This document shows, in pieces, positions 8,345-15,752 of a DNA stretch of 32,839 nucleotides (positions are counted from its first letter, which is position 1; the number at the start of each line of letters is the position of its first letter). Source of the stretch: Ezakiella sp. (GTDB lineage: Bacteria > Bacillota > Clostridia > Tissierellales > Peptoniphilaceae); contig JALEOH010000015.1 of assembly GCA_022766605.1 (NCBI GenBank), positions 1 to 32,839 of the forward strand, read 5' to 3'. The notes beneath the pieces were generated by a model that saw only the letters and a program-made list of their open reading frames with translations, was not told where the DNA came from and ran no database searches. A program made the translations under genes and the position numbers.

Positions 8345-9046
8345 ATGGGAGATGCAATTGTAAAAAATATCGTAAAGAGCTATGGCAAGGGCAAGGCTAA
8401 GATCTATGCCAACAACGATATTTCTTTTACCATTAAAGAAGGGGAGCTTGCAATTATCGTAGGCCCAAGCGGTGCTGGCAAGTCCACTATTTTAAATATA
8501 TTAGGGGGAATGGACAAGCCGGACTCAGGTGAGATTATAGTAGATGGAATAGATATTTCTAAAGCGACTGATAAAGAGCTGACCGAATATAGAAGATATA
8601 AGATTGGATTTGTCTTTCAATTCTATAATCTAATCAATAATCTTACCGCACTTGAAAATGTGGAATTGGCGGCACAAATAGTTGAAAATTCCATTCCCGC
8701 CGATGAAATACTAAGACAAGTTGGACTTGGTGATCGAATGAATAATTTTCCTTCTCAATTATCAGGAGGGGAGCAACAACGCTGTTCCATTGCGAGGGCT
8801 CTTGCAAAGAATCCCTCCATTTTGTTGTGCGACGAGCCTACTGGTGCACTAGATTATAGAACGGGCAAGCAAATTTTAAAATTACTTCAAGATACTGCAA
8901 GAAAATCCAAGACTTCGGTTGTAATCATCACTCACAATACTGCAATTACTCCGATTGCAGATCGCGTAATAGAAATTTGGGATGCCAAAGTTAGAAATAT
9001 AACTGAAAATAAAAATCCAATGGATATAGACGATTTGGAGTGGTAA
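8345..9046 (+). CDS. ABC transporter ATP-binding protein (MacB/LolD type)
   Basis: The 233-residue ATPase has Walker [10 protein letters not shown] at about residues 40-48, the Q-loop VFQFYNLI, signature LSGGEQQR from 139, Walker B ILLCDEP with D163-E164, and the H-loop ITHN. It belongs to the MacB/LolD/FtsE-like group that partners FtsX-type permeases for export or mechanotransmission rather than import. It starts 21 bases after the ATP-grasp gene and ends one base before the permease gene, so all four genes are probably one operon. The ribosome site AAAGAGG (8333-8339) precedes the ATG. Confidence 0.93.
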   Translation: MGDAIVKNIVKSYGKGKAKIYANNDISFTIKEGELAIIVGPSGAGKSTILNILGGMDKPDSGEIIVDGIDISKATDKELTEYRRYKIGFVFQFYNLINNLTALENVELAAQIVENSIPADEILRQVGLGDRMNNFPSQLSGGEQQRCSIARALAKNPSILLCDEPTGALDYRTGKQILKLLQDTARKSKTSVVIITHNTAITPIADRVIEIWDAKVRNITENKNPMDIDDLEW

Positions 9047-9047
9047 T

Positions 9048-12000
9048 ATGAAAAGGACGGCAATGATAAAGGATCTACTTAGAGAGATCAAAAAGACATG
9101 GACAAGATTCCTGTCAACTACAGTAATGATAGCACTAGGAGTCTTTATTTTAGTCGGCCTAAAAGTAACTGGACCAATGATGAGTGAGACCGCAAGTTCA
9201 CACTCTGAAAGTCAAAATATGTATGATATTTTAATCACTAGTCCAATTGGCATTTCAAAAGACGATGTAAAATTACTTAATGAATATAACAGAGATAAAA
9301 ATATAAATGTCGGATATTTTACCGACGTCAACTGGGCAAGTGAAGGACTGAATATTAGACTTGAAAATTATTCAAATGATATCTCCTCGCCTGAAATAGT
9401 AGAGGGGCGTGCTCCCAATAAAATCGGAGAGATATTAATCGAAAAGACCGAAGCCACAGATCATATTGCAATTGGTGATAAGATAGAGTTCTTGGGGGAA
9501 ATCGATAAGTTAAAAGACGATGAAGACCCAAAGGATCTTAAAACATACACTTATGAGGTTGTTGGCAAGGCACTCTCGACCGATTATATGATGCAAGGAG
9601 TCAAGGGAGTTAGCTCAGCAAGTGGGGTTAGCCTTGAGACTGTAGCCTATATCGATATTGCTAATTTCAATAAAGAAAAATATTCTTTTGTCAAGATGAA
9701 TTTTGACGAGCTAAGAGATCTTGACCCGAATGCTTCAAAATATAAAAAGATCACCGGTGAGATTAAAGAGGAAATAAAAACGATATTAGAGCCTCGCTCC
9801 AGTATAAGATTTTTGGAACTAATTGATAAAAATAACGAAAAAATAAAAGATGGAGAAGAAAAGATAGTCGATGCCAAAGCAGAATTAGCCGATGCCGAAG
9901 ATCAATTTAAAAATGCAAAAAAAGAACTAGACGATGCAAAAATAAAATTAGAAGATGCTAAAGCAACGCTAAAAGATGCAGACGAAAAGATTAAGACCAA
10001 TGAAAAGAAATTGATAGACGCCGAGGCCGATGCCGAAGGTCAAATTAACGATGCCAAAAAGAAAATAGCAGATGGTAAAGTCGAGCTAGATAAGGCAAAA
10101 AAAGATATGGAAGGCTATGAGAAAGATTATTCTGATGGCTTAAAAAAATACAACGATGGACTTAAAGAATATGAGGATGCGGTTAAAAAACTAGAGGATG
10201 CCCAAAAGGAAATCGACAAGGGTTGGGTAGCTGTTAAAAAAGGTGAGCAAGAGGCTGAGTCGGGTTTTACACAAGCTCAATCGGGCTTAAGTGAAGCTGA
10301 AGGGGCGATAAGTCAGCTAGAGGCGGGCATCTCCCAAGTTGAAGGAGGTCTCGCTCAAGCAAGAGCAGCAAAATCTGAAGCAGAGTCAGGCGTAGCTAAA
10401 GCCGAGGCAGCTATTGGAGCAGTAAATGCAATGCCGGATGGTCCACAAAAAGAGGCTATTCGTGCGCAGGCTGAGGCAGCTCTTGCACAGGCTCAAGCTG
10501 GTCTTAATCAAGCTAATGGAATGATCTCCGAGCTCCAAAGTAGACTATCAACTCTAAGTTCGCAAAAAGCACAAGCCGAAGCAGGAAGAGTTGCAGCAGA
10601 AAATGGTATAGCTCAAGCTCAAGCTGGTTTAAATACGGTTTCAAAGACCAAGTCCATGCTTAATAATGCACAAATAGAAGTCGACAATGGCCGCGAAAAA
10701 CTAATTCCTGCTAAGATAGAGCTGGATGATGCAAAAAAAGAACTCGATGACGCAAGATCTAAACTAGATGATGGTAAGGCGAGAATTGAAAAAGAAAATA
10801 ATAGAATAAAAGAAGGCGAATACGAGCTTGCAAGAGAAGAGGCCAAACTAAATAGCGAAATGAAAAAGCATTGGGCCGAGATCAACGACGCCAAGGCTCA
10901 ATATCAAGATGGACTAAAAGACTATGCAGATGGCGAAGAGGAGTATAGCGATGGCAAGAAAAAATACGATGACAAATATGCGGACTTTTTGGAAAAGAAA
11001 GCCGAAGCCGAGGTAGATATTGCCGATGGTGAGAGAAAAATCGCAGATGCCAGGGATATTTTAAAAAATCTAAAAGAGCCAAAGTTTGACGTTCAAACGA
11101 GAAAAGATAACGATGCATTGGCATTTATGTATGAGTCTTCTGAAAATATCGATCTAGTAAGCTATGTATTTCCACTTTTCTTCTTTTTTATAGCAATATT
11201 GGTCTCGATTGCGACCATGACTAGAATGGTTGAGGAAAATAGAATAAATATTGGCACCTATAAAGCACTTGGTTATGGAAAAGCTGCAATAAGCTTTAAA
11301 TTCATAGTCTATGGACTGCTCTCCAGCTTAATTGGAGGAATAATAGGCGCAAGTCTTGGCTCGACCATGCTTACAAAGTCGATCTATCATGCTTATTCTG
11401 CTTCCTTTGTAATAAAAGAGTTGACCTCGGTTCCTCATGCTTCAATAAATATCATAGCAATACTAATCGGAGTCTTTGCAAATGTATTTACAGTATTTCT
11501 AGTAATAAGATCCACCTTAAAAGAGCCTGCGGCAAATCTATTGAGGGCAAAAGCACCACGATCTGCTAAAAAGACCTTGATAGAAAAAATCCACTTCATA
11601 TGGAATAGATTGAAATTTTTAGCAAAGGTCAGCATGAGAAATGTATTTAGATATAAATCGCGCATGTTTATGACTATCTTTGGTCTCGCAGGTTGCACTG
11701 GACTCTTATTTCTCGGATTTTCATTAAGAGAGGCGATCGGTGGTCTTGAAGGAAGGCAGTTTGGTGAGATTTATAAATATGATATAACAGTAATAACGGA
11801 CAAGGCGCTGCCACGCGAAGGACTAGATGATTTAGATAGATTTTTAAATTCAAAAGATGTAGATGGCTATACTAAAATTTATACAGAAAGCCTGACTTAT
11901 GTAAGTGAAGAAACAAAAGATCAGCATGTAATGCTAGTCGTTCCAGAGGATAGCGATGAATTTATCAATTATGTAAAACTAAGACATGATAAGCGCTTTA

Positions 12001-12743
12001 AAAAGACAAAGTATTTAAAACTCGATCAACCAATTATAACTTCTAAGCTAAAAGGCATAATTAAATCAGATGAAATAGTACTCGAGGATTCGGATTTTGT
12101 GGATTATAAAATCCCAGTACTTGAGGAGGCTGATTTTCACATAGGTCACTATATATTTATGTCAAAAGAAGATTATGAAAAATACTTCGACAGAAAATTG
12201 GAGACCAACGCATATTATATCGACTTAAATGAGGATTCGGACTACAATCTAATAATGGATGAGCTTGGAAAAAATAAATCGATATTAGCGGTAACGGGAT
12301 TTGATGAAAGCCGTAAAATGATAAATGACTGGAAAGGCTCCATTAATATCATAACCCTTGTAATATTGATCTGCTCGGCAGCCCTCGCCTTTGTCGTACT
12401 ATATAATCTAACAAATATCAACATCGAAGAAAGATTAAGAGAAATCTCCACCATAAAAGTCCTCGGATTTAGAGATCACGAAGTCGTGCAATATATCTAT
12501 CGAGAGACCTATCTCCTAGCACTCATCGGCATCTTATTGGGCTATGGCGTTGGCTGGTCTCTTTTAACAATAGTCAGTGAAATCCTAAGCCCCGACAATC
12601 TTTTAATGAATCTAAAAATAAGCTTCATCCCCTATCTACTCTCCGCTCTAATCACAATGCTCTTTGTCTGGCTCGTTAGGATAATTGTCAACAAGAGGTT
12701 AAGAGGGGTGGATATGGTGGAGGCGCTGAAAAGCTACGAATAA
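9048..12743 (+). CDS. Very large FtsX-family permease with long extracellular coiled coil
   Basis: The 1231-residue membrane protein pairs with the ATPase just upstream. One helix lies at about residues 20-42, then a MacB-like extracellular region with LEIVEGRAPN-type sequence. A charged, alanine-rich coiled coil runs from about 260 to 680. The first FtsX domain has helices near 703-725, 750-780 and 799-820. Another helix lies near 872, followed by a second extracellular region. A second FtsX domain has helices near 1100, 1150 and 1190. The coiled coil is full of DAK, KxELDDA and DGxKxYxDG units. The middle part, about 400-540, is rich in AQA/AEAG repeats. This fits an exporter or envelope-remodelling transporter; the substrate is unknown. 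Confidence 0.88.
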   Translation: MKRTAMIKDLLREIKKTWTRFLSTTVMIALGVFILVGLKVTGPMMSETASSHSESQNMYDILITSPIGISKDDVKLLNEYNRDKNINVGYFTDVNWASEGLNIRLENYSNDISSPEIVEGRAPNKIGEILIEKTEATDHIAIGDKIEFLGEIDKLKDDEDPKDLKTYTYEVVGKALSTDYMMQGVKGVSSASGVSLETVAYIDIANFNKEKYSFVKMNFDELRDLDPNASKYKKITGEIKEEIKTILEPRSSIRFLELIDKNNEKIKDGEEKIVDAKAELADAEDQFKNAKKELDDAKIKLEDAKATLKDADEKIKTNEKKLIDAEADAEGQINDAKKKIADGKVELDKAKKDMEGYEKDYSDGLKKYNDGLKEYEDAVKKLEDAQKEIDKGWVAVKKGEQEAESGFTQAQSGLSEAEGAISQLEAGISQVEGGLAQARAAKSEAESGVAKAEAAIGAVNAMPDGPQKEAIRAQAEAALAQAQAGLNQANGMISELQSRLSTLSSQKAQAEAGRVAAENGIAQAQAGLNTVSKTKSMLNNAQIEVDNGREKLIPAKIELDDAKKELDDARSKLDDGKARIEKENNRIKEGEYELAREEAKLNSEMKKHWAEINDAKAQYQDGLKDYADGEEEYSDGKKKYDDKYADFLEKKAEAEVDIADGERKIADARDILKNLKEPKFDVQTRKDNDALAFMYESSENIDLVSYVFPLFFFFIAILVSIATMTRMVEENRINIGTYKALGYGKAAISFKFIVYGLLSSLIGGIIGASLGSTMLTKSIYHAYSASFVIKELTSVPHASINIIAILIGVFANVFTVFLVIRSTLKEPAANLLRAKAPRSAKKTLIEKIHFIWNRLKFLAKVSMRNVFRYKSRMFMTIFGLAGCTGLLFLGFSLREAIGGLEGRQFGEIYKYDITVITDKALPREGLDDLDRFLNSKDVDGYTKIYTESLTYVSEETKDQHVMLVVPEDSDEFINYVKLRHDKRFKKTKYLKLDQPIITSKLKGIIKSDEIVLEDSDFVDYKIPVLEEADFHIGHYIFMSKEDYEKYFDRKLETNAYYIDLNEDSDYNLIMDELGKNKSILAVTGFDESRKMINDWKGSINIITLVILICSAALAFVVLYNLTNINIEERLREISTIKVLGFRDHEVVQYIYRETYLLALIGILLGYGVGWSLLTIVSEILSPDNLLMNLKISFIPYLLSALITMLFVWLVRIIVNKRLRGVDMVEALKSYE

Positions 12744-12967
12744 ACTTTTTGAGGCTAAAATGAGCCTTTTGATTTCTGACTGCGGGCGGCATATTGTCTA
12801 TACAACTCGCTTAAGCCGCCTTTTTGTCGTTCAAAAGCGCCACGCATGTTAATAATGTGGTGTATATGATTTTTATGCATGACGAGCAGGTATAATGCCG
12901 AGCTTAAATTAACTAAGGATTGCATTTGACAACTATAGAAAATATATTAAATTTTTTGATAAATCCC
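12744..12967. other. Non-coding stretch between the permease operon and rplM
   Basis: No credible gene is seen. It holds a short hairpin terminator at 12752-12770 and a second GC stem with GGCGGC and GCCGCC followed by TTTTT at about 12785-12825. A near-dyad surrounds CACGCATGTTAATAATGTGG. An isolated TTGACA lies at 12926-12931 without a well-spaced -10. A small RNA cannot be excluded. Confidence 0.5.
12752..12770 (+). terminator. Probable terminator after the permease gene
   Basis: AGGCT (12752-12756) pairs with AGCCT (12763-12767) across six bases, followed by TTT. It is short, and the larger GC stem ending near 12825 with a T run may do most of the work. Confidence 0.5.
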
Positions 12968-12996
12968 TTGACAAAATACTTGCCATGATGTAAAAT
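12968..12996 (+). promoter_or_regulatory. Promoter of rplM-rpsI
   Basis: A consensus TTGACA (12968-12973) and TAAAAT (12991-12996) are exactly 17 bases apart. The predicted start is near 13003, giving a leader of about 72 bases before rplM. Confidence 0.88.
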
Positions 12997-13002
12997 ATTG
13001 TG

Positions 13003-13074
13003 GTACGAAGTATTGAGGACCCGGAAACCTCATTATTAAACGTCACTAAAAAGCTCGAAAAGGAGAGGAAATAT
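13003..13074 (+). promoter_or_regulatory. rplM leader with hairpin, possible L13 autoregulatory leader
   Basis: The predicted leader contains GAGG (13014-13017) pairing with CCTC (13026-13029), followed by the ribosome site GGAGAGG at about 13062-13068. L13 leaders that bind L13 are known upstream of rplM in Firmicutes. I cannot show that this one matches the known fold. Confidence 0.35.
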
Positions 13075-13518
13075 ATGAAAACATTTATGGCTAAACCGCA
13101 TGAAGTAGAGCGCAAGTGGCTCTTAATCGATGCCGAAGGAATGGTTCTCGGTCGCTTAGCTACTGAAGTTGCAAAAATACTTCGCGGTAAAAATAAACCA
13201 ATTTATACTCCACATGTAGATACTGGAGATTATGTAATCGTTATCAATGCAGATAAGATTATTTTAACTGGAAAGAAATTAGATCAAAAGAGACATTATC
13301 ATCACACTGGTTATCCAGGCGGACTACGTTCAGTAGATTATAGAACTCTTATGGAGAAGAATCCAGAAAATGCTGTATATTATGCAGTAAAGGGAATGCT
13401 CCCAAAGAATACTCTTGGTAGAAAAATGTTTAAGAAGCTTCGCGTTTATAGAGGAGCAGAGCATGGTCATGAGGCTCAAAAGCCAGAAAAGTATGAATTT
13501 GAAGGAGGTCGTAGATAA
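13075..13518 (+). CDS. rplM: 50S ribosomal protein L13
   Basis: L13 is an early-assembly protein of the large subunit. The 147-residue product has the normal length and family pattern: [17 protein letters not shown], the [16 protein letters not shown] strand, [10 protein letters not shown] and [12 protein letters not shown] 13075 follows GGAGAGGAAATAT. A longer frame starting at a GTG at 13000 would begin at the -10 box and is not used. It shares its last base with rpsI (TAATG), the conserved rplM-rpsI pair. Confidence 0.98.
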   Translation: MKTFMAKPHEVERKWLLIDAEGMVLGRLATEVAKILRGKNKPIYTPHVDTGDYVIVINADKIILTGKKLDQKRHYHHTGYPGGLRSVDYRTLMEKNPENAVYYAVKGMLPKNTLGRKMFKKLRVYRGAEHGHEAQKPEKYEFEGGRR

Positions 13519-13898
13519 TGTATCAAGCAGTAGGTAGAAGAAAGACTTCCACAGCTCGTGCAATACTAAGAGAAGGAAATGGAAGTTTCATCGTAAATAA
13601 ATTAGATGTAGATGATTATTTTGAATATGATACTTTAAGAATGATTGCAAAGAGTCCATTAACTCTTACAGATAGCCTTGCTAAATACGATATCGTAATT
13701 AGAGTAAATGGCGGAGGAAAGAGTGGACAAGCTGGTGCAGTAAGACATGCTATTAGCCGTGCATTACTCGAAGCAAGCCCAGAGCTTCGCCCAGTATTAA
13801 AGCAAGCTGGTTTCTTAACTAGAGATTCAAGAATGAAGGAAAGAAAGAAATACGGCTTTAAAAAGGCAAGAAAATCAACCCAATTCTCAAAGAGATAG
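13518..13898 (+). CDS. rpsI: 30S ribosomal protein S9
   Basis: S9 sits in the head of the small subunit, and its C-terminal arginine reaches the P-site tRNA. The 126-residue product starts [14 protein letters not shown] and ends [12 protein letters not shown], the invariant tail. [19 protein letters not shown] in the middle is typical. GAAGGAGG in the end of rplM acts as ribosome site, and the two genes overlap by one base. A strong terminator follows 25 bases after the stop. Confidence 0.98.
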   Translation: MYQAVGRRKTSTARAILREGNGSFIVNKLDVDDYFEYDTLRMIAKSPLTLTDSLAKYDIVIRVNGGGKSGQAGAVRHAISRALLEASPELRPVLKQAGFLTRDSRMKERKKYGFKKARKSTQFSKR

Positions 13899-13923
13899 TA
13901 TTTGTTGCTTATATAGAAATTAT

Positions 13924-13957
13924 AAACCCTGCAATATCAATGGTTGCAGGGTTTTTT
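13924..13957 (+). terminator. Terminator of rplM-rpsI
   Basis: AAACCCTGCAA (13924-13934) pairs perfectly with TTGCAGGGTTT (13944-13954), followed by further T residues to 13957. Confidence 0.93.
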
Positions 13958-14017
13958 GTTGGCTTAATATTCATTAAAATAAGCGAAAATAAACGACGGT
14001 AACTAACACGTAACTAA

Positions 14018-14389
14018 CAAATTAATTTATCTGGAAATGGGATATATTATTTTGCGATAATGAGCTTTCTTTCACATATTGGCTATGCACTTTTTCCACT
14101 TGCTTCAGCTGGATATGATGGCAGTATCAACTCATTTATCCATGTCTATGTAATTACAATTCCGGTAGTTACACAATCTATTTTTTCTCTTGTATATTTT
14201 TTTAGAGGTTTTAGAAAATCAAGAGATAAAGGATATGCAATAATTTATCTTATTATTCTTCTATTGATGATCTCATCTATTGCAGCTCCATTTGTGCCTA
14301 AAAATATATTTGGAATAGTTGAGAGAATAAGCACTTATTCCATAGTAATTTATACATTTATATTATCGACCTATTTTTTTAGAAATTGA
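14018..14389 (+). pseudogene. Small membrane protein, probably 5'-truncated (DUF998-like)
   Basis: From ATG 14060 it encodes 109 residues with about three membrane helices near residues 28-48, 60-78 and 90-106. There is no convincing ribosome site. The frame stays open upstream to 14018, and the upstream codons (GNGIYYFAIMS) still look like protein. The text LSHIGYALFPL and the end FGIVERISTYSIVIYTF remind me of the middle and C-terminal end of DUF998 membrane proteins, which are about 200 residues long. I infer loss of the N-terminal half. It may instead be a short intact membrane protein from ATG 14060. Confidence 0.45.
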
Positions 14390-14397
14390 TATGTAGT

Positions 14398-14424
14398 GGC
14401 TCTTAAATAAAAGAGCCTATTTTA
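14398..14424 (+). terminator. Hairpin between the truncated membrane gene and the nrd operon
   Basis: GGCTCTT (14398-14404) pairs with AAGAGCC (14411-14417) across six bases, followed by TATTTTA on the plus strand. The minus-strand tail lacks a T run, so it is best read as a weak plus-strand terminator; it may also define the 3' end of nrd mRNA. Confidence 0.55.
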
Positions 14425-14670
14425 TTGATATTTTATTAGGAAGTCCTCCACTTTACTTGGAGAGCAATCTGTTAAAATCGTCCCGTCTTTTGCAATTAAA
14501 ACGGGCGTCGCCATTATCTTATATTCTTTTACAAGGCTATTAAAGAGGTCTATATCGTCCTCTTTTTTTATTATTTTAATCTTATCATCATATTTACTAT
14601 TTAAAGCAAATTTTAGATAATTTTTGAGATTGTCGCATTTGGGACAATTTTCCTTTGTTAGCATTATCAT
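14422..14670 (-). CDS. nrdH: Glutaredoxin/NrdH-like small thiol-redox protein
   Basis: The 82-residue protein starts MIMLTKENCPKCDNLKNYL. Its CPKC active site is at residues 9-12, and ATPVLIAKDG is the expected cis-proline strand. This is a thioredoxin fold of NrdH size. It lies 13 bases after nrdF in the same direction, so it is the last gene of the nrd operon and probably reduces the NrdE disulfide after each turnover. The first ATG (14670) is preferred over the second (14664) because GAGGTGGG lies at a suitable distance. NrdH normally has CVQC or CPxC motifs and WSGFRP-like text, which is absent, so the symbol is tentative. Confidence 0.72.
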   Translation of the reverse strand: MIMLTKENCPKCDNLKNYLKFALNSKYDDKIKIIKKEDDIDLFNSLVKEYKIMATPVLIAKDGTILTDCSPSKVEDFLIKYQ

Positions 14671-14683
14671 TTTCCCACCTCAA

Positions 14684-15727
14684 CTAATTATTTTTTGCAA
14701 TAGAGGGCTTATCGAAGAAAAAGTCGCCATCTTCTAGTGACTCACTTTTCATCTTTTGATAGCCATTTCCCTTCATTGAAAAATTATCCATGGTCTTAGT
14801 TTCGGTATTTAACCCATTTAATACTACAGGATTTACCTCCTCTTCTGGGAAATAAGGCTCAAAACCCAAGTTCATCAAAGCCTTGTTGGCATTATATCTA
14901 ATAAATATTTTAACATCGTGCGAGAGTCCAACTCTGTCATAAATCTCTTCGATAAGTGCAACCTCGTAGTCATATAATTTATTTAGTAGCTCGATGGTGA
15001 ATTGATACATGCTTACTTTCTCGTCTTCTGGCAGTTCATCATATATTTCACGTGCGAGCCTACCGACAAATAGCCCGTGAATACTCTCGTCCCTTAAAAT
15101 TAGATTTATTATTTCACCTGCTTGCATTAACTTGCCCTGGCCATAAAACCAGAGTGGATAGTAAAAGCCCGAGTAGAATAAGCAGCTTTCTAAAAAGACA
15201 CTCGCAATCATCGCGCGCAGCATTGTTAGATTAAATTCATGCTCGCTATATTTTGCAAATCCATAATTTCTCTCATAAGTCATCTTGTCTAGCTCTTTGT
15301 AATAGCCAACTATGGTATTTAATATAGTTTGAAGATTTTTATTATTCTCTCCCCAAATATATAGCTCGTCGATCTCAGGCGTCGACATATAGGTCATAAA
15401 TATATTGGAGTAGCTCTTTGCGTGAACTGCATTTTCCATGGCTGCCATATAGTTTAATACTGCCTTTTTTTGATGAAATTCGTCTTTCATTGCTCTACTA
15501 ACTACGGGCATGCCGATATCGCCTTGATAAGTGTCTAAAAAGGTCAAGACTTGTAAATTTTCGGCATATGCACGCTTAACCTCACTTGGCAATATATTCC
15601 AAGTATTTAAATCCGATTGCAGGGCAATGTCCTCGGGTCTCCAAAATTGCGATAGATTTTGTTCATAAAATACTTGAGTATATTCATCTTCGTGATTATT
15701 CCAATTGGCTCCTGTATATTGATTCAT
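14684..15727 (-). CDS. nrdF: Class Ib ribonucleotide reductase beta subunit NrdF
   Basis: NrdF carries the dimetal centre and tyrosyl radical that starts ribonucleotide reduction. The 347-residue protein has D65 in LTFLDTYQGD, E98 and H102 in MENAVHAKSY, and radical tyrosine Y106. The second helix pair FLESCLFYSGF and RDESIHG gives the remaining ligands. The C-terminus has VVLNGLNTETKTMDNFSMKGNGY, typical of Bacillus-type NrdF. ATG 15727 follows AAAGGAG. A longer frame to 15934 overlaps nrdE and is rejected. It lies 25 bases downstream of nrdE, with no group I intron or inserted segment. Confidence 0.97.
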   Translation of the reverse strand: MNQYTGANWNNHEDEYTQVFYEQNLSQFWRPEDIALQSDLNTWNILPSEVKRAYAENLQVLTFLDTYQGDIGMPVVSRAMKDEFHQKKAVLNYMAAMENAVHAKSYSNIFMTYMSTPEIDELYIWGENNKNLQTILNTIVGYYKELDKMTYERNYGFAKYSEHEFNLTMLRAMIASVFLESCLFYSGFYYPLWFYGQGKLMQAGEIINLILRDESIHGLFVGRLAREIYDELPEDEKVSMYQFTIELLNKLYDYEVALIEEIYDRVGLSHDVKIFIRYNANKALMNLGFEPYFPEEEVNPVVLNGLNTETKTMDNFSMKGNGYQKMKSESLEDGDFFFDKPSIAKNN

Positions 15728-15752
15728 ATTTTCTCCTTTCATTATTAAAATA

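Noticed and set aside
9865..11090. DNA-level repeat or CRISPR-like array
   Set aside because: The repeats are protein-level heptad and helix repeats in one continuous gene; no regular spacer structure exists.
10619..11124. Two minus-strand frames opposite the permease
   Set aside because: They mirror the repetitive coiled-coil codons and show only serine- or leucine-rich text.
12926..12931. Second rplM promoter from TTGACA at 12926
   Set aside because: No -10 box occurs at 16-18 bases; the copy at 12968 is far better.
13000..13074. rplM starting at GTG 13000
   Set aside because: It would begin before the predicted transcript start at the -10 box, and family L13 proteins start at the ATG used.
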